The position numbers and the translations under genes were made by a program. The notes under the pieces were generated by a model. The model searched no databases. It was not told where the DNA came from and saw nothing but the letters and a program-made list of their open reading frames with translations. A DNA stretch of 64,000 bases, from NCBI RefSeq assembly GCF_917563925.1, contig NZ_CAKJTJ010000011.1:1-64000 (forward strand), read 5' to 3'. Source of the DNA: Sutcliffiella rhizosphaerae. GTDB taxonomy: Bacteria; Bacillota; Bacilli; Bacillales; Bacillaceae_I. Shown one piece after another: positions 1 through 7,717 of the stretch. Position 1 is the stretch's first letter, and each line of letters starts with the position of its first letter.

Positions 1-275
1 TTGTAGTTTTCCGGGCATATAAAACCCAATTAAGTGCCCGGATATGTCAATTTGCAGTTTTCCGGGCATATAAAACCCAATTAAGTGCCCGGATATGTCA
101 ATTTGCAGTTTTCCGGGCATAAAAAACCCGATTAAGTGCCCGGATATGTCAATTTGCAGTTTTCCGGGCATATAAAAGCCAATTAAGTGCCCGGATATGT
201 TAATTTGCAGTTTTCCGGGCATAAAAACCCCAATTAAGTGCCCGGATTTATCAATTTACAGGTTTCCGGGCATTT
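1..275. repeat. Tandem array of 51-bp hairpin units (array 1)
   Basis: Five full units and one partial unit begin at 1, 52, 103, 154, 205 and 256, exactly 51 bp apart. Each unit has CCGGGCA and TGCCCGG arms around a 17-nt AT-rich loop, then a spacer of about 20 nt (ATATGTCAATTTGCAGTTTT). Units differ at a few bases, mostly in the loop, while the arms stay constant. That is what selection on, or copying of, the hairpin would give. The array may continue left of the window. Loop stop codons in most units argue against coding. Function unknown; it could act as a multiple terminator or a protein or RNA binding array. Confidence 0.9.
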
Positions 276-470
276 ACGAGTATCAATTGAGGTTTATCAA
301 AATTTCACACACATTCATAAATAATAGGAAGACAAAAGTTCAACTGCTAGAAAAAATGTCTTTATTACCTATTAAGTAGGGGAGTAATAGGTATCACCAA
401 AGCTACAACGCTTTATCTCCCCTTTCAATGATTATCTATCTAATTCTGGCACTTCTTTGACAGGATTTCG
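276..470. other. Intergenic, no gene seen
   Basis: AT-rich sequence between the hairpin array and the end of the reverse-strand gene at 471. A weak inverted repeat (CCTATTA at 368-374, TAATAGG at 385-391) followed on the reverse strand by a T-rich stretch could end transcription of that gene. Nothing else is recognisable. Confidence 0.4.
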
Positions 471-941
471 TTATGATTTAACAGGAATATAAATATCGAT
501 TTCTGTTTCTGCATCATCAAGCGATGAAATATCGTGCCAATATTCTATATCAAATGGTCTCAAGGAATATTCATTGATCGATTCATATGTGTCGCCAATT
601 TTAGATTCTGGTCCCTTATGAATAAAATGTGTATAAAATCCAGCTGGTATCGTGTATTGCACCATATCATTTGGAATGTCAGATAATGAATCAACTTCAA
701 ATGCAACGATGTTTTCAAAAGGGGTATCATGAGTCCATTCACCATCATCAGAGTACAACTGAACTAAATATATGCCATTAGTTTTTCTCCCATTTATTTC
801 AGATTTTCTTTTGAATAATGATTCTCTTAAATTTTTCACGATATCGTGATTTAATATGTTGTTTAAACTTTCAGTGACAGAAAAACCTACAATCTTAATT
901 TCTTCTCTTTCAAGTTTTTCAATTACCGGATTGATGGTCAT
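471..941 (-). CDS. GyrI-like / effector-binding domain protein
   Basis: A 156-aa soluble protein that looks like a stand-alone GyrI-like effector-binding domain, the module found at the C-terminus of some AraC and MerR regulators. In such proteins two alpha-beta-beta repeats form a cleft for small hydrophobic ligands. The C-terminal run RPFDIEYWHD and the phrase IPAGFYTHF are typical of it. No DNA-binding region is present. An ATG exists 33 nt upstream, but the AAGGAG ribosome site lies just before the internal ATG (protein begins MTINPVIEK), so I place the start at 941. It is a single gene facing away from the two-component operon. The family call rests on motif resemblance only. Confidence 0.6.
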   Translation of the reverse strand: MTINPVIEKLEREEIKIVGFSVTESLNNILNHDIVKNLRESLFKRKSEINGRKTNGIYLVQLYSDDGEWTHDTPFENIVAFEVDSLSDIPNDMVQYTIPAGFYTHFIHKGPESKIGDTYESINEYSLRPFDIEYWHDISSLDDAETEIDIYIPVKS

Positions 942-1027
942 TACTCCCAGCTCCTTCATTTTTATTTTTACCACTAAATATAGATGCCTAAAGGGTTAAT
1001 AACCTTACATTTTCACCTTGAAAAATT

Positions 1028-1339
1028 CTAATCATTTCTAACGATAAAATAATTTTCCTCTAAGACCTCGCTTTTTTCTTCTACTAAAAGCTTAGTAAAG
1101 GTTTTGTATAATTCGTTAATCTCTTGGTTTTCATTAATTAATACAATCTTTTTGTTATATTCCTCCTCACTTGCATACTTTGTCATTTCCATCCACTTTG
1201 TTGGTTCCTCTTTGCATTGTAAATAGGTAGTTTCCGAATCAATGTACTTCCTATAAATGGCAGCTGCTTCTTTTTGTAGAGTTAAGTAAGCTTCGGTATT
1301 ATCTGATTTGATGTGGTAACAATAAATTTTCACAAACAT
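1028..1339 (-). CDS. Small ABM-like / dimeric barrel protein
   Basis: A 103-aa protein beginning MFVKIYCYHI and containing a central Trp-Met-Glu strand (KWMEMTKYAS). The pattern strand, helix with KEAAAIYRKY, strand, helix, fits a ferredoxin-like dimeric alpha-beta barrel such as the ABM monooxygenase or YqjZ-type proteins. I chose the ATG at 1339 because GGAGGT lies seven bases upstream. The longer frame from 1384 would put that ribosome site inside the gene. No catalytic residue can be assigned. The substrate is unknown. Confidence 0.5.
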   Translation of the reverse strand: MFVKIYCYHIKSDNTEAYLTLQKEAAAIYRKYIDSETTYLQCKEEPTKWMEMTKYASEEEYNKKIVLINENQEINELYKTFTKLLVEEKSEVLEENYFIVRND

Positions 1340-1462
1340 TCTCATACCTCCATATGAAAGTTTTCTATATGTAATTAATAGCATAAATTACCATTTTTTA
1401 CATCTTATTATTTATTTCAGGTATGTTTTTCCACTTCATAGAGATATATAATAAATGGGAAA

Positions 1463-1518
1463 CTTAAGAAATTCTTAAGAAAAATAATCAATGAACTTTA
1501 AGATTTACTATATATGAT
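1463..1518 (+). promoter_or_regulatory. Direct-repeat operator and promoter of the two-component operon
   Basis: TTAAGAA occurs at 1464-1470 and 1475-1481, 11 bp apart, so on one face of the helix. The same bases form a perfect 17-bp palindrome at 1463-1479. A third, similar TTAAGAT lies at 1498. A fair -10 (TATGAT, 1513-1518) has no good -35 at the right distance, which fits activation by the OmpR-type regulator encoded downstream. This is inference from position and spacing. Confidence 0.4.
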
Positions 1519-1559
1519 GAATACCATAGAGAGCATGGTAAGTGGGAGAAGGGTGAGAA

Positions 1560-2252
1560 ATGGAGAAATACACCATACTAGTCGTAGATGATGAGAAGGA
1601 AATACGGGATGCGATTGAAATCTATTTAAAAAATGAAGGTGTTAGAGTTTTAAAGGCGCAAGATGGAATTGAGGCACTAGAATTATTGCATGAGAATGAC
1701 ATACATCTAATTTTGCTAGATGTTATGATGCCTCGTTTAGATGGAATATCTGCAACCTATAGAATTAGGGAAGAAAAAAACATCCCAATTATCATTTTAA
1801 GTGCTAAGAGCGAAGACACTGACAAAATTTTAGGCTTACAAGTTGGAGCGGATGATTATGTGACTAAGCCTTTCAATCCTATGGAATTGGTGGCTAGGGT
1901 AAAATCACAGCTGCGCAGATATGTAAGACTAGGAACATATGAAGGAGTTAGTAAAGTAATTAATTTGAATGGACTCACATTGAACAAAGAGTCAAAAGAA
2001 GTAGCTGTGCAAGGTGAGTTAGTAAAATTAACTCCTTTAGAGTATAAGATAGTCGATCTTTTAATGAGTCATGCAGGTAGAGTTTTTTCAATCAATGACA
2101 TTTATGAACGAGTATGGAAAGAACCAAGCTACAATGCGGAAAACACAGTGGCTGTACATATTAGAAAAATAAGGGAAAAAATAGAGATTGATCCGAAAAA
2201 TCCAAGATATCTTAAGGTGGTATGGGGAATTGGGTACAAAATGGAGAAATAG
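1560..2252 (+). CDS. OmpR/PhoB-family response regulator
   Basis: A 230-aa two-component response regulator. The receiver domain (about 1-120) has the acidic pair Asp10-Asp11, the phosphoacceptor Asp54 in LLDVMMP, and the conserved Lys103 in VTKPF. The C-terminal winged helix (about 130-230) has the OmpR-type sequence LTPLEYKIVDLLMSHAGRVFS and the recognition helix around AVHIRKIREKIE. It is first in an operon with the histidine kinase that overlaps its 3' end, then an ECF sigma factor. It resembles VanR-type regulators. Direct repeats upstream (1464-1481) are a plausible autoregulatory site. Confidence 0.93.
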   Translation: MEKYTILVVDDEKEIRDAIEIYLKNEGVRVLKAQDGIEALELLHENDIHLILLDVMMPRLDGISATYRIREEKNIPIIILSAKSEDTDKILGLQVGADDYVTKPFNPMELVARVKSQLRRYVRLGTYEGVSKVINLNGLTLNKESKEVAVQGELVKLTPLEYKIVDLLMSHAGRVFSINDIYERVWKEPSYNAENTVAVHIRKIREKIEIDPKNPRYLKVVWGIGYKMEK

Positions 2253-4470
2253 ATTAGTCGCATTCATAATGGCGATAATCTTTACCTTTTCAATAAGTGG
2301 AATAATAAATTTTACTATTTCAGATAACAGATTTTTAACAGAAAGTTATTTTGATTCGAATGATTTTCAAGAAGAACTATACAGATTTTCCAATTATTTA
2401 GCCATAACGGAGCTGAATCCATTAACAAAGGAAAAAGTGATAGCAGAAATTGAAGTTACCAACGATGAAATTAGGGAGCATCGCTATCGATATGGTTATT
2501 TAGATGAACAGCTTGATAATATTATGGCTCAATATGAAGAAAGAATTATGTTGGCCGAAGGGGATGAAGCGACAGAAAATGGTGATGCCTTGATTAAAGA
2601 ACGGGATGACAAGCTGAATGATATTAGAAAAAACTTTGAGAGTGATGACCACATTGCAAATAAAATTAAGAAAGAAAAAGAAAGAGAAGTAGAACAATAT
2701 TTTTCAACGAATGAAAATTTTAAGCCTTACCTCTCCCGATTTAACGATGAGTTTATTTATTACTTTTCTGATGACCAAAAATTTTATAGCAATGTTGAAA
2801 TACGCAACACCCAATTTGGTAAAGAATACTTTTCTGATGATGGTATTGTGCTTTATGCTGATAACGTTCAAATAGATGGCAGAGATTTTTTTAACGAACA
2901 TAATCCGCCCTATGAAGACTGGTTATATCGAGCAATAGTAAAAGCTAAAGGTGAATTTAGTGGACAAATCGGAGTCCCAACAGATCTTGCATATAATAGT
3001 GAGATTTTAAAAGCAAAAAGACAATATGATGAGGATCGTCAGTGGTTTTGGGGTCTAGGAATTAGTTCTAGTGTTTTGCTCATTCTATGGTCATTTTCAA
3101 TGATTAAAATGGTTAGCCTTCCAAATTCGGAAGGAAGATTTCAAGCGTTTTCTAGGAAAACGACAATAGACATAAGATTAGCTGTTTTTCTTCTATTATT
3201 CTTTTTTACAATACTAGGATACTCGATAATCCATGATAGTATCTATCTAGCATTTAGAGAACAAAACCATATGTTTATGACAGATTTAATCCTGTCCATT
3301 ATTATAACTAGCATTCTAACTCTATTCTTGTATGAATTAGTACGCCATCATATATTGGAGCTGCAGCAAGAAGAAGAAAATCCTTGGAAAAAAAGTCTGT
3401 TATGGAAGTTTGGTTCTGCTATCCCTAAAAATATTCAAATGTTTTCTCATAGTTTAAAGGCTGCATTCTTAAACAAGTCTGTTGGGTTTCAGACAATTAC
3501 TTTACTGTCAGTTGTATTTGCATTAGGCGTAGCAGGCATTATCATGTTTATTAATCCATTTTTCTTTATTGTATATATGTTTTTGTTACTTTTCATAGGA
3601 TTACCTTTCTTTCGTATTCTATTAAAACAAATTGGCAATTTAAATAAAATTTCAATAAAAATAGAAGAAATGGCTGCAGGCAAGCTAGGGGGCAATCTTG
3701 AGATTAAAGGAATATCTGTGCTTGCTAAAATGGCAGCAAACGTAAATCAATTAAAGCAAGAGGTAAGGGTTTCTCAAAGTGAGCAGGCGAAAAGTGAACG
3801 TTTAAAAACCGAACTAATTACAAACGTTAGCCATGATCTTCGGACTCCACTTACTTCTATTATTACTTATACAGAGCTGTTGAAAAAGAACAACTTATCC
3901 CATGAGGATCAGACTGCATACTTGGAGATTATTGATAGAAAATCACAGCGTCTCAAAAGTTTGATTGATGATCTCTTTGAAGTATCTAAAATGGCAAGTG
4001 GGAATATTGAAATAATGAAGGAAAGAGTGGATATTAATCAGCTTCTGCAACAGGCATTAGCGGAATATGGAGATACTTTGCAAAATTCGAACTTACACTT
4101 CCGTGTTAGCACACCGGATACAGCAACTTATGCGATGGTAGATGGGCAAAAAATCTGGCGAGTATTTGATAACCTCATTGGAAACATTTTGAAATACTCT
4201 TTAGAGAATTCTCGTGTCTATATAATTGTAAAACAACATGAAGATAACGTATTAATTTCCTTTAAAAACGTTTCAAAGTATGAACTCAATGATCAGAGTG
4301 AAGAGCTTTATGAACGATTTAAACGTGGTGACACCTCTCGTCACACAGATGGCTCAGGTTTAGGCTTAGCAATCGCAAAATCTATCATTGATTTACATGA
4401 AGGCTCACTTGATATTGAAACAGACGGGGACTTATTCAAAGTGACTATAAAGTTAAGTGTGGTGATGTAG
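2230..4470 (+). CDS. Membrane sensor histidine kinase
   Basis: A 746-aa sensor kinase. An N-terminal membrane helix (about 8-30) is followed by a 250-residue extracytoplasmic region rich in Lys/Glu, probably partly coiled coil. Further membrane helices lie between about 275 and 470. A linker leads to the HisKA domain with His535 (NVSHDLRTPLTS) and an HATPase domain with the N box near Asn648 and the G box DGSGLGLA near 707. No ATG fits the start. TTG at 2230 has AAGGTGG nine bases upstream and puts Lys/Arg just before the first helix; TTG at 2188 is possible. It overlaps the regulator gene, so the two are translationally coupled. The multi-helix middle region is larger than in ordinary VanS-type kinases. 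Confidence 0.88.
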   Translation: MGTKWRNRLVAFIMAIIFTFSISGIINFTISDNRFLTESYFDSNDFQEELYRFSNYLAITELNPLTKEKVIAEIEVTNDEIREHRYRYGYLDEQLDNIMAQYEERIMLAEGDEATENGDALIKERDDKLNDIRKNFESDDHIANKIKKEKEREVEQYFSTNENFKPYLSRFNDEFIYYFSDDQKFYSNVEIRNTQFGKEYFSDDGIVLYADNVQIDGRDFFNEHNPPYEDWLYRAIVKAKGEFSGQIGVPTDLAYNSEILKAKRQYDEDRQWFWGLGISSSVLLILWSFSMIKMVSLPNSEGRFQAFSRKTTIDIRLAVFLLLFFFTILGYSIIHDSIYLAFREQNHMFMTDLILSIIITSILTLFLYELVRHHILELQQEEENPWKKSLLWKFGSAIPKNIQMFSHSLKAAFLNKSVGFQTITLLSVVFALGVAGIIMFINPFFFIVYMFLLLFIGLPFFRILLKQIGNLNKISIKIEEMAAGKLGGNLEIKGISVLAKMAANVNQLKQEVRVSQSEQAKSERLKTELITNVSHDLRTPLTSIITYTELLKKNNLSHEDQTAYLEIIDRKSQRLKSLIDDLFEVSKMASGNIEIMKERVDINQLLQQALAEYGDTLQNSNLHFRVSTPDTATYAMVDGQKIWRVFDNLIGNILKYSLENSRVYIIVKQHEDNVLISFKNVSKYELNDQSEELYERFKRGDTSRHTDGSGLGLAIAKSIIDLHEGSLDIETDGDLFKVTIKLSVVM

Positions 4471-4472
4471 GG

Positions 4473-4982
4473 GTGGATTTCACAATCATTTATCAACGAT
4501 ATTATGAACGTGTATATACTGTAAGTTATTCAATAATTCGTGATCGTCAGCTAGCAGAGGATAATGTGCAAGAAACTTTTATAAAAGCATATAAAAAAAT
4601 AAGTGCATTAGAATCTATTGAGAAGATAGGGGCATGGCTGTCTGTGATTGCAACCAGAACGGCAATTGACTTCTTTCGTAAAGAAAAAAAGACGAAGAGT
4701 TATCCAATGGAGATATTTATGCTAGATCAATTAGGATCAAGCTCTGACTGGTATGTGGATGAGGAAATAGAGGCTGGGCTTATGAAAGAACTCATTCAAG
4801 AATCTATGGAAATCTTTCAACCTGAAGAAAAAAAGCTGTTACTATTAAAATGGGATAAGGGTTGGAAGGAAAAAGAGATTGCTGAGGCAATGGATATGAA
4901 TCCATCTACAGTCAAAACAAAAATACACCGGGCAAAGAGAAAGTTAAAAGAAAGACTTATGCAAGATTATAAGGTTGCATAA
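4473..4982 (+). CDS. ECF RNA polymerase sigma factor
   Basis: A 169-aa sigma-70 family factor of the extracytoplasmic-function class. Region 2 (about 1-75) contains LAEDNVQETFIKAYKKI and the -10 binding segment AWLSVIATRTAIDFFRK. Region 4 (about 110-160) ends in the helix-turn-helix KEIAEAMDMNPSTVKTKIHRAKRKL. It starts at GTG two bases after the kinase stop codon, so it is surely cotranscribed with the two-component pair. ECF genes usually have an anti-sigma gene next door; none is here, and a strong terminator follows. Its activity is therefore likely set by transcription through the two-component system. Confidence 0.9.
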   Translation: MDFTIIYQRYYERVYTVSYSIIRDRQLAEDNVQETFIKAYKKISALESIEKIGAWLSVIATRTAIDFFRKEKKTKSYPMEIFMLDQLGSSSDWYVDEEIEAGLMKELIQESMEIFQPEEKKLLLLKWDKGWKEKEIAEAMDMNPSTVKTKIHRAKRKLKERLMQDYKVA

Positions 4983-4999
4983 TATTAAGGGGGAAAATG

Positions 5000-5040
5000 A
5001 GTGAAAGGAAACTTTTATATAGTTTCCTTTCACTTTTTTT
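5000..5040 (+). terminator. Terminator of the two-component/sigma operon
   Basis: A perfect 14-bp stem (AGTGAAAGGAAACT with its complement, 5000-5034) is followed by a run of seven T. Confidence 0.92.
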
Positions 5041-5145
5041 AATGGGCAAAGGGGGTCATATAGTACTTTTGATCCTTCATTCAAATAATATACATATTTC
5101 AGAATAGTAAAAATAGATAAATTTTTGTTATCTTTATAAATAATG

Positions 5146-5173
5146 TTGCATATTTATTAACCTGTGATAAAAT
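5146..5173 (+). promoter_or_regulatory. artP promoter (SigA type)
   Basis: TTGCAT (5146-5151), a 16-bp spacer and TAAAAT (5168-5173), with an extended -10 TG one base upstream. It is placed well for the artPQR operon. Confidence 0.6.
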
Positions 5174-5180
5174 ACATTTA

Positions 5181-5196
5181 TGTGAATGAATATACA
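5181..5196 (+). promoter_or_regulatory. Candidate ArgR/AhrC operator
   Basis: TGTGAATGAATATACA resembles the ARG box pattern TGAATnnnnATTCA with one weak half. It sits directly downstream of the artP -10, where a bound repressor would block transcription. The match is imperfect and the role is inferred from the transporter's likely substrate. Confidence 0.35.
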
Positions 5197-5284
5197 TCTT
5201 AATTGTACTTGATTTCAAAGAAAGTTTGTCTCATAATTAGATAATATTCTAATCTTTCAGAAAATTCTTTAGGGGGAAATTATT

Positions 5285-6076
5285 GTGAAAAAGTGGTTTA
5301 TTGTTTCATTAATTAGTATTTTAGTAGTAGGTGTCCTATCTGCATGTGGAACATCTGGTAATGACGGAGGCTCAACAGGAGGTTCTGGAGATGGAGACAA
5401 GAAAGTGCTTGTAATGGGTACTTCAGCAGATTATCCACCATTTGAGTATATTGATACGGAGGTTGGAGAAGAGATTATTGGCTTTGATGTAGACCTTGCT
5501 AAAGCAATTACATCTGAGCTTGGGTATGAATTAGAAGTTCGTGACATGGACTTTGGAAGCTTAATCACTGCTTTGAAGTCAGGAAACATTGATTTAATTT
5601 TAGCAGGTATGTCACCGACAGAAGAGCGTGCTAAACAGGTTGACTTTACGGACATTTACTATACAGCGCATCATATGATTGTTTCTTTAAAAGATAGCAA
5701 TATTACAAGTGTTGATGATTTAGAAGGAAAGACAGTTGGAGCGCAAATGGGATCTATCCAATATGAAATGGCGGAAGAAATCGCTGAAGAAGTGAATATC
5801 ACTATTGAAAACCGTGACCGTATTCCACAAATTATCCAAGATTTAAAAACTGGTCGTTTTGATGCAGCAATTATTGAGGATACGGTAATGAAAGGGTATA
5901 TGGAGCAAGATGAAAACTTGACTGGCTTCACTTTAGACGTTGATGGAAACGGAAATTCCATTGCCCTTCCTAAAGATAGTGAATTAACAGAAGAATTTAA
6001 TCGTGTCTTGAAGGAAATGGAAGAAAACGGCGAAATGGAAAAACTCATCATTAAATGGTTCGGTGGAGAAGAATAA
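5285..6076 (+). CDS. artP: Arginine-type amino-acid ABC transporter, substrate-binding lipoprotein
   Basis: A 263-aa periplasmic-binding-protein family 3 lipoprotein that delivers a polar or basic amino acid to the permease. The signal peptide ends in the lipobox LSAC with Cys21, followed by a Gly/Ser-rich linker. The mature part has the family signatures ADYPPFEYID, GFDVDLAKAI, MSPTEERAKQVDF and VGAQMGS. Start is GTG 5285 behind GGGGGAAA. First gene of artP-artQ-artR, which in B. subtilis (yqiXYZ) also lies beside yqjA. A hairpin after the gene separates it from the permease, consistent with excess binding protein. Arginine specificity is inferred from synteny. Confidence 0.85.
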   Translation: MKKWFIVSLISILVVGVLSACGTSGNDGGSTGGSGDGDKKVLVMGTSADYPPFEYIDTEVGEEIIGFDVDLAKAITSELGYELEVRDMDFGSLITALKSGNIDLILAGMSPTEERAKQVDFTDIYYTAHHMIVSLKDSNITSVDDLEGKTVGAQMGSIQYEMAEEIAEEVNITIENRDRIPQIIQDLKTGRFDAAIIEDTVMKGYMEQDENLTGFTLDVDGNGNSIALPKDSELTEEFNRVLKEMEENGEMEKLIIKWFGGEE

Positions 6077-6090
6077 AACACGCTTATGAG

Positions 6091-6127
6091 AATCAAAAGG
6101 GTGAAAATATGCCCTTTTGATTTTCTT
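6091..6127 (+). terminator. Intercistronic hairpin between artP and artQ
   Basis: AATCAAAAGGG (6091-6101) pairs with CCCTTTTGATT (6112-6122) and is followed by a short T-rich tail. It probably causes partial termination and protects the 3' end of the artP message, a common way to make more binding protein than permease. Confidence 0.6.
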
Positions 6128-6156
6128 GTTAATTTGGTAGAAAGGACTGATAGCGC

Positions 6157-6825
6157 TTGACGATCGATTTTCTTGATTTCAGTGCCATCTCAGGTTCCAT
6201 AGATTATATCCTGGCTGGGGTTAAAGTGACATTGCAAGTCGTCTCTTTAGCCGGGATTATGGGGTTTATTATTGGAACACTGCTGGCATTATGCAAAATA
6301 GGAAGAATTAAAGTACTCGCTATTATTGCGGATATTTATACATCCATTTTTCGTGGAACACCATTAGTACTTCAATTAATGTTAATTTTCTTCGGGTTGC
6401 CACAAGCGACAGGGATTACCCTTGAACCTGTCACTGCAGCTATTCTCGCCTTTGGATTGAATTCTGGTGCATACATATCAGAGGTTATTCGCGCTGGTAT
6501 TATGGCAGTGGACAAAGGGCAACGTGAAGCAGCAATGGCACTTGGAGTCCCATATCGTCAAATGATGAAAGACATCATTTTGCCACAAGCTTTAAAAAAT
6601 ATTTTGCCTGCACTTATGAATGAATATATTACCCTTACGAAAGAATCTGCCATTGTTACGGTAATCGGAGTAATGGATGTCATGAGACGTTCCTTCATGA
6701 CAGCATCCAATACGTATGCATATTTGGAAGCATTCATTTTTGCTGGACTAGTTTATTACGTACTTGTTATGATCTTGACTTTCATTGGCAAGCTCATTGA
6801 AAGGAGAATGAGACGCAGTGATTAA
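6157..6825 (+). CDS. artQ: Amino-acid ABC transporter permease
   Basis: A 222-aa HisM/GlnP-type membrane permease. It has five or so membrane helices, and the cytoplasmic EAA loop that contacts the ATPase reads [21 protein letters not shown]. The N-terminal membrane part begins [15 protein letters not shown], typical of polar amino-acid permeases. It starts at TTG 6157 behind AAAGGA and overlaps the next gene by 8 bp, so permease and ATPase translation are coupled. Works with the binding protein and ATPase on either side. Confidence 0.9.
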   Translation: MTIDFLDFSAISGSIDYILAGVKVTLQVVSLAGIMGFIIGTLLALCKIGRIKVLAIIADIYTSIFRGTPLVLQLMLIFFGLPQATGITLEPVTAAILAFGLNSGAYISEVIRAGIMAVDKGQREAAMALGVPYRQMMKDIILPQALKNILPALMNEYITLTKESAIVTVIGVMDVMRRSFMTASNTYAYLEAFIFAGLVYYVLVMILTFIGKLIERRMRRSD

Positions 6826-7540
6826 AATAGAAGATTTGCATAAATCCTTTGGTAAGAATGAAGTTTTAAAAGGAATATCTACCCAAATTAAAGACGGAGA
6901 AGTGGTTGCTATTATCGGTCCTTCCGGATCAGGGAAATCCACGCTTCTTCGCTGCATGAACTTATTGGAGGAACCAACTTCTGGTCACATTTGGATCAAG
7001 GATCAAGATGTTACAAGTAAAAAGACAAACATAAATAAAGTGCGCCAAAACTTGGGAATGGTGTTCCAACACTTTCATTTATTTCCTCATAAAACCGTTT
7101 TAGAGAACTTAACGTATGCACCAGTGTCAGTAAAAGGAGTACCTAGAAAAGAGGCAGAGGAAAATGCTCATGAGCTACTGGCAAAGGTAGGGCTTGCTGA
7201 AAAAGCAAAGGAATATCCAAACCGTCTTTCTGGTGGGCAAAAGCAGCGTGTAGCTATTGCCCGAGCTCTTGCGATGGATCCGGAAGTTATGCTGTTTGAT
7301 GAGCCGACTTCTGCCCTAGATCCTGAAATGGTAAAAGAAGTGCTGGAAGTAATGAAAGCCTTGGCGCAAACTGGTATGACAATGGCGATTGTGACTCATG
7401 AAATGGGCTTTGCCCGTGAAGTTGCTGACAGAGTGTTGTTTTTAGATAATGGCATGCTGGTGGAAGATGCAGCTCCAGTCGAATTCTTCACCGCTCCTAA
7501 AACAGAACGTGCAAAGGTATTTTTAGAAAAGATGCTTTAA
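6818..7540 (+). CDS. artR: Amino-acid ABC transporter ATP-binding protein
   Basis: A 240-aa ABC ATPase that powers uptake through the ArtQ permease. Walker A is GPSGSGKST (34-42), the Q loop follows in [12 protein letters not shown], the signature LSGGQKQR is near 137, and Walker B VMLFDEP is near 157 with the switch His in [14 protein letters not shown]. Length and motifs match the GlnQ/HisP class. GTG start overlaps the permease stop. A terminator ends the operon. Confidence 0.92.
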   Translation: MIKIEDLHKSFGKNEVLKGISTQIKDGEVVAIIGPSGSGKSTLLRCMNLLEEPTSGHIWIKDQDVTSKKTNINKVRQNLGMVFQHFHLFPHKTVLENLTYAPVSVKGVPRKEAEENAHELLAKVGLAEKAKEYPNRLSGGQKQRVAIARALAMDPEVMLFDEPTSALDPEMVKEVLEVMKALAQTGMTMAIVTHEMGFAREVADRVLFLDNGMLVEDAAPVEFFTAPKTERAKVFLEKML

Positions 7541-7551
7541 TGATTAGCGAG

Positions 7552-7582
7552 AATCCGTCCTTAATTGTTGGACGGATTTTTT
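7552..7582 (+). terminator. Terminator of artPQR
   Basis: AATCCGTCC and GGACGGATT form a 9-bp stem with a 9-nt loop, followed by TTTT. Confidence 0.88.
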
Positions 7583-7717
7583 ACTTCTACCTGTTAATTG
7601 CAATGCATAACTCCCCATAGCGATACAACTTCTCCTCACATCCATGTAAACCCTGTATAGAAAAAGCTGGAAAACAAACACTAACCCTTAGTAGAAATCT
7701 AAGGGAGGTATAAATGA

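Larger units (their letters stand above)
5041..5284. other. Leader and promoter region of artP
   Basis: No convincing gene lies here. The stretch holds the artP promoter, a candidate arginine-repressor site and a leader of about 110 nt. A 36-codon frame (4997-5107) with a good ribosome site starts just inside the upstream terminator and is described under findings. Confidence 0.5.

Noticed and set aside
1-275. CRISPR array
   Set aside because: The complete 51-bp unit repeats, so there are no unique spacers, and no cas genes lie in the window.
197-379. 60-aa open frame across the first repeat array
   Set aside because: It exists only because two repeat units lack the TAA in the loop; other units stop. 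No ribosome site.
5671-6096. 141-aa reverse-strand frame inside artP
   Set aside because: Antisense shadow of the binding-protein gene.
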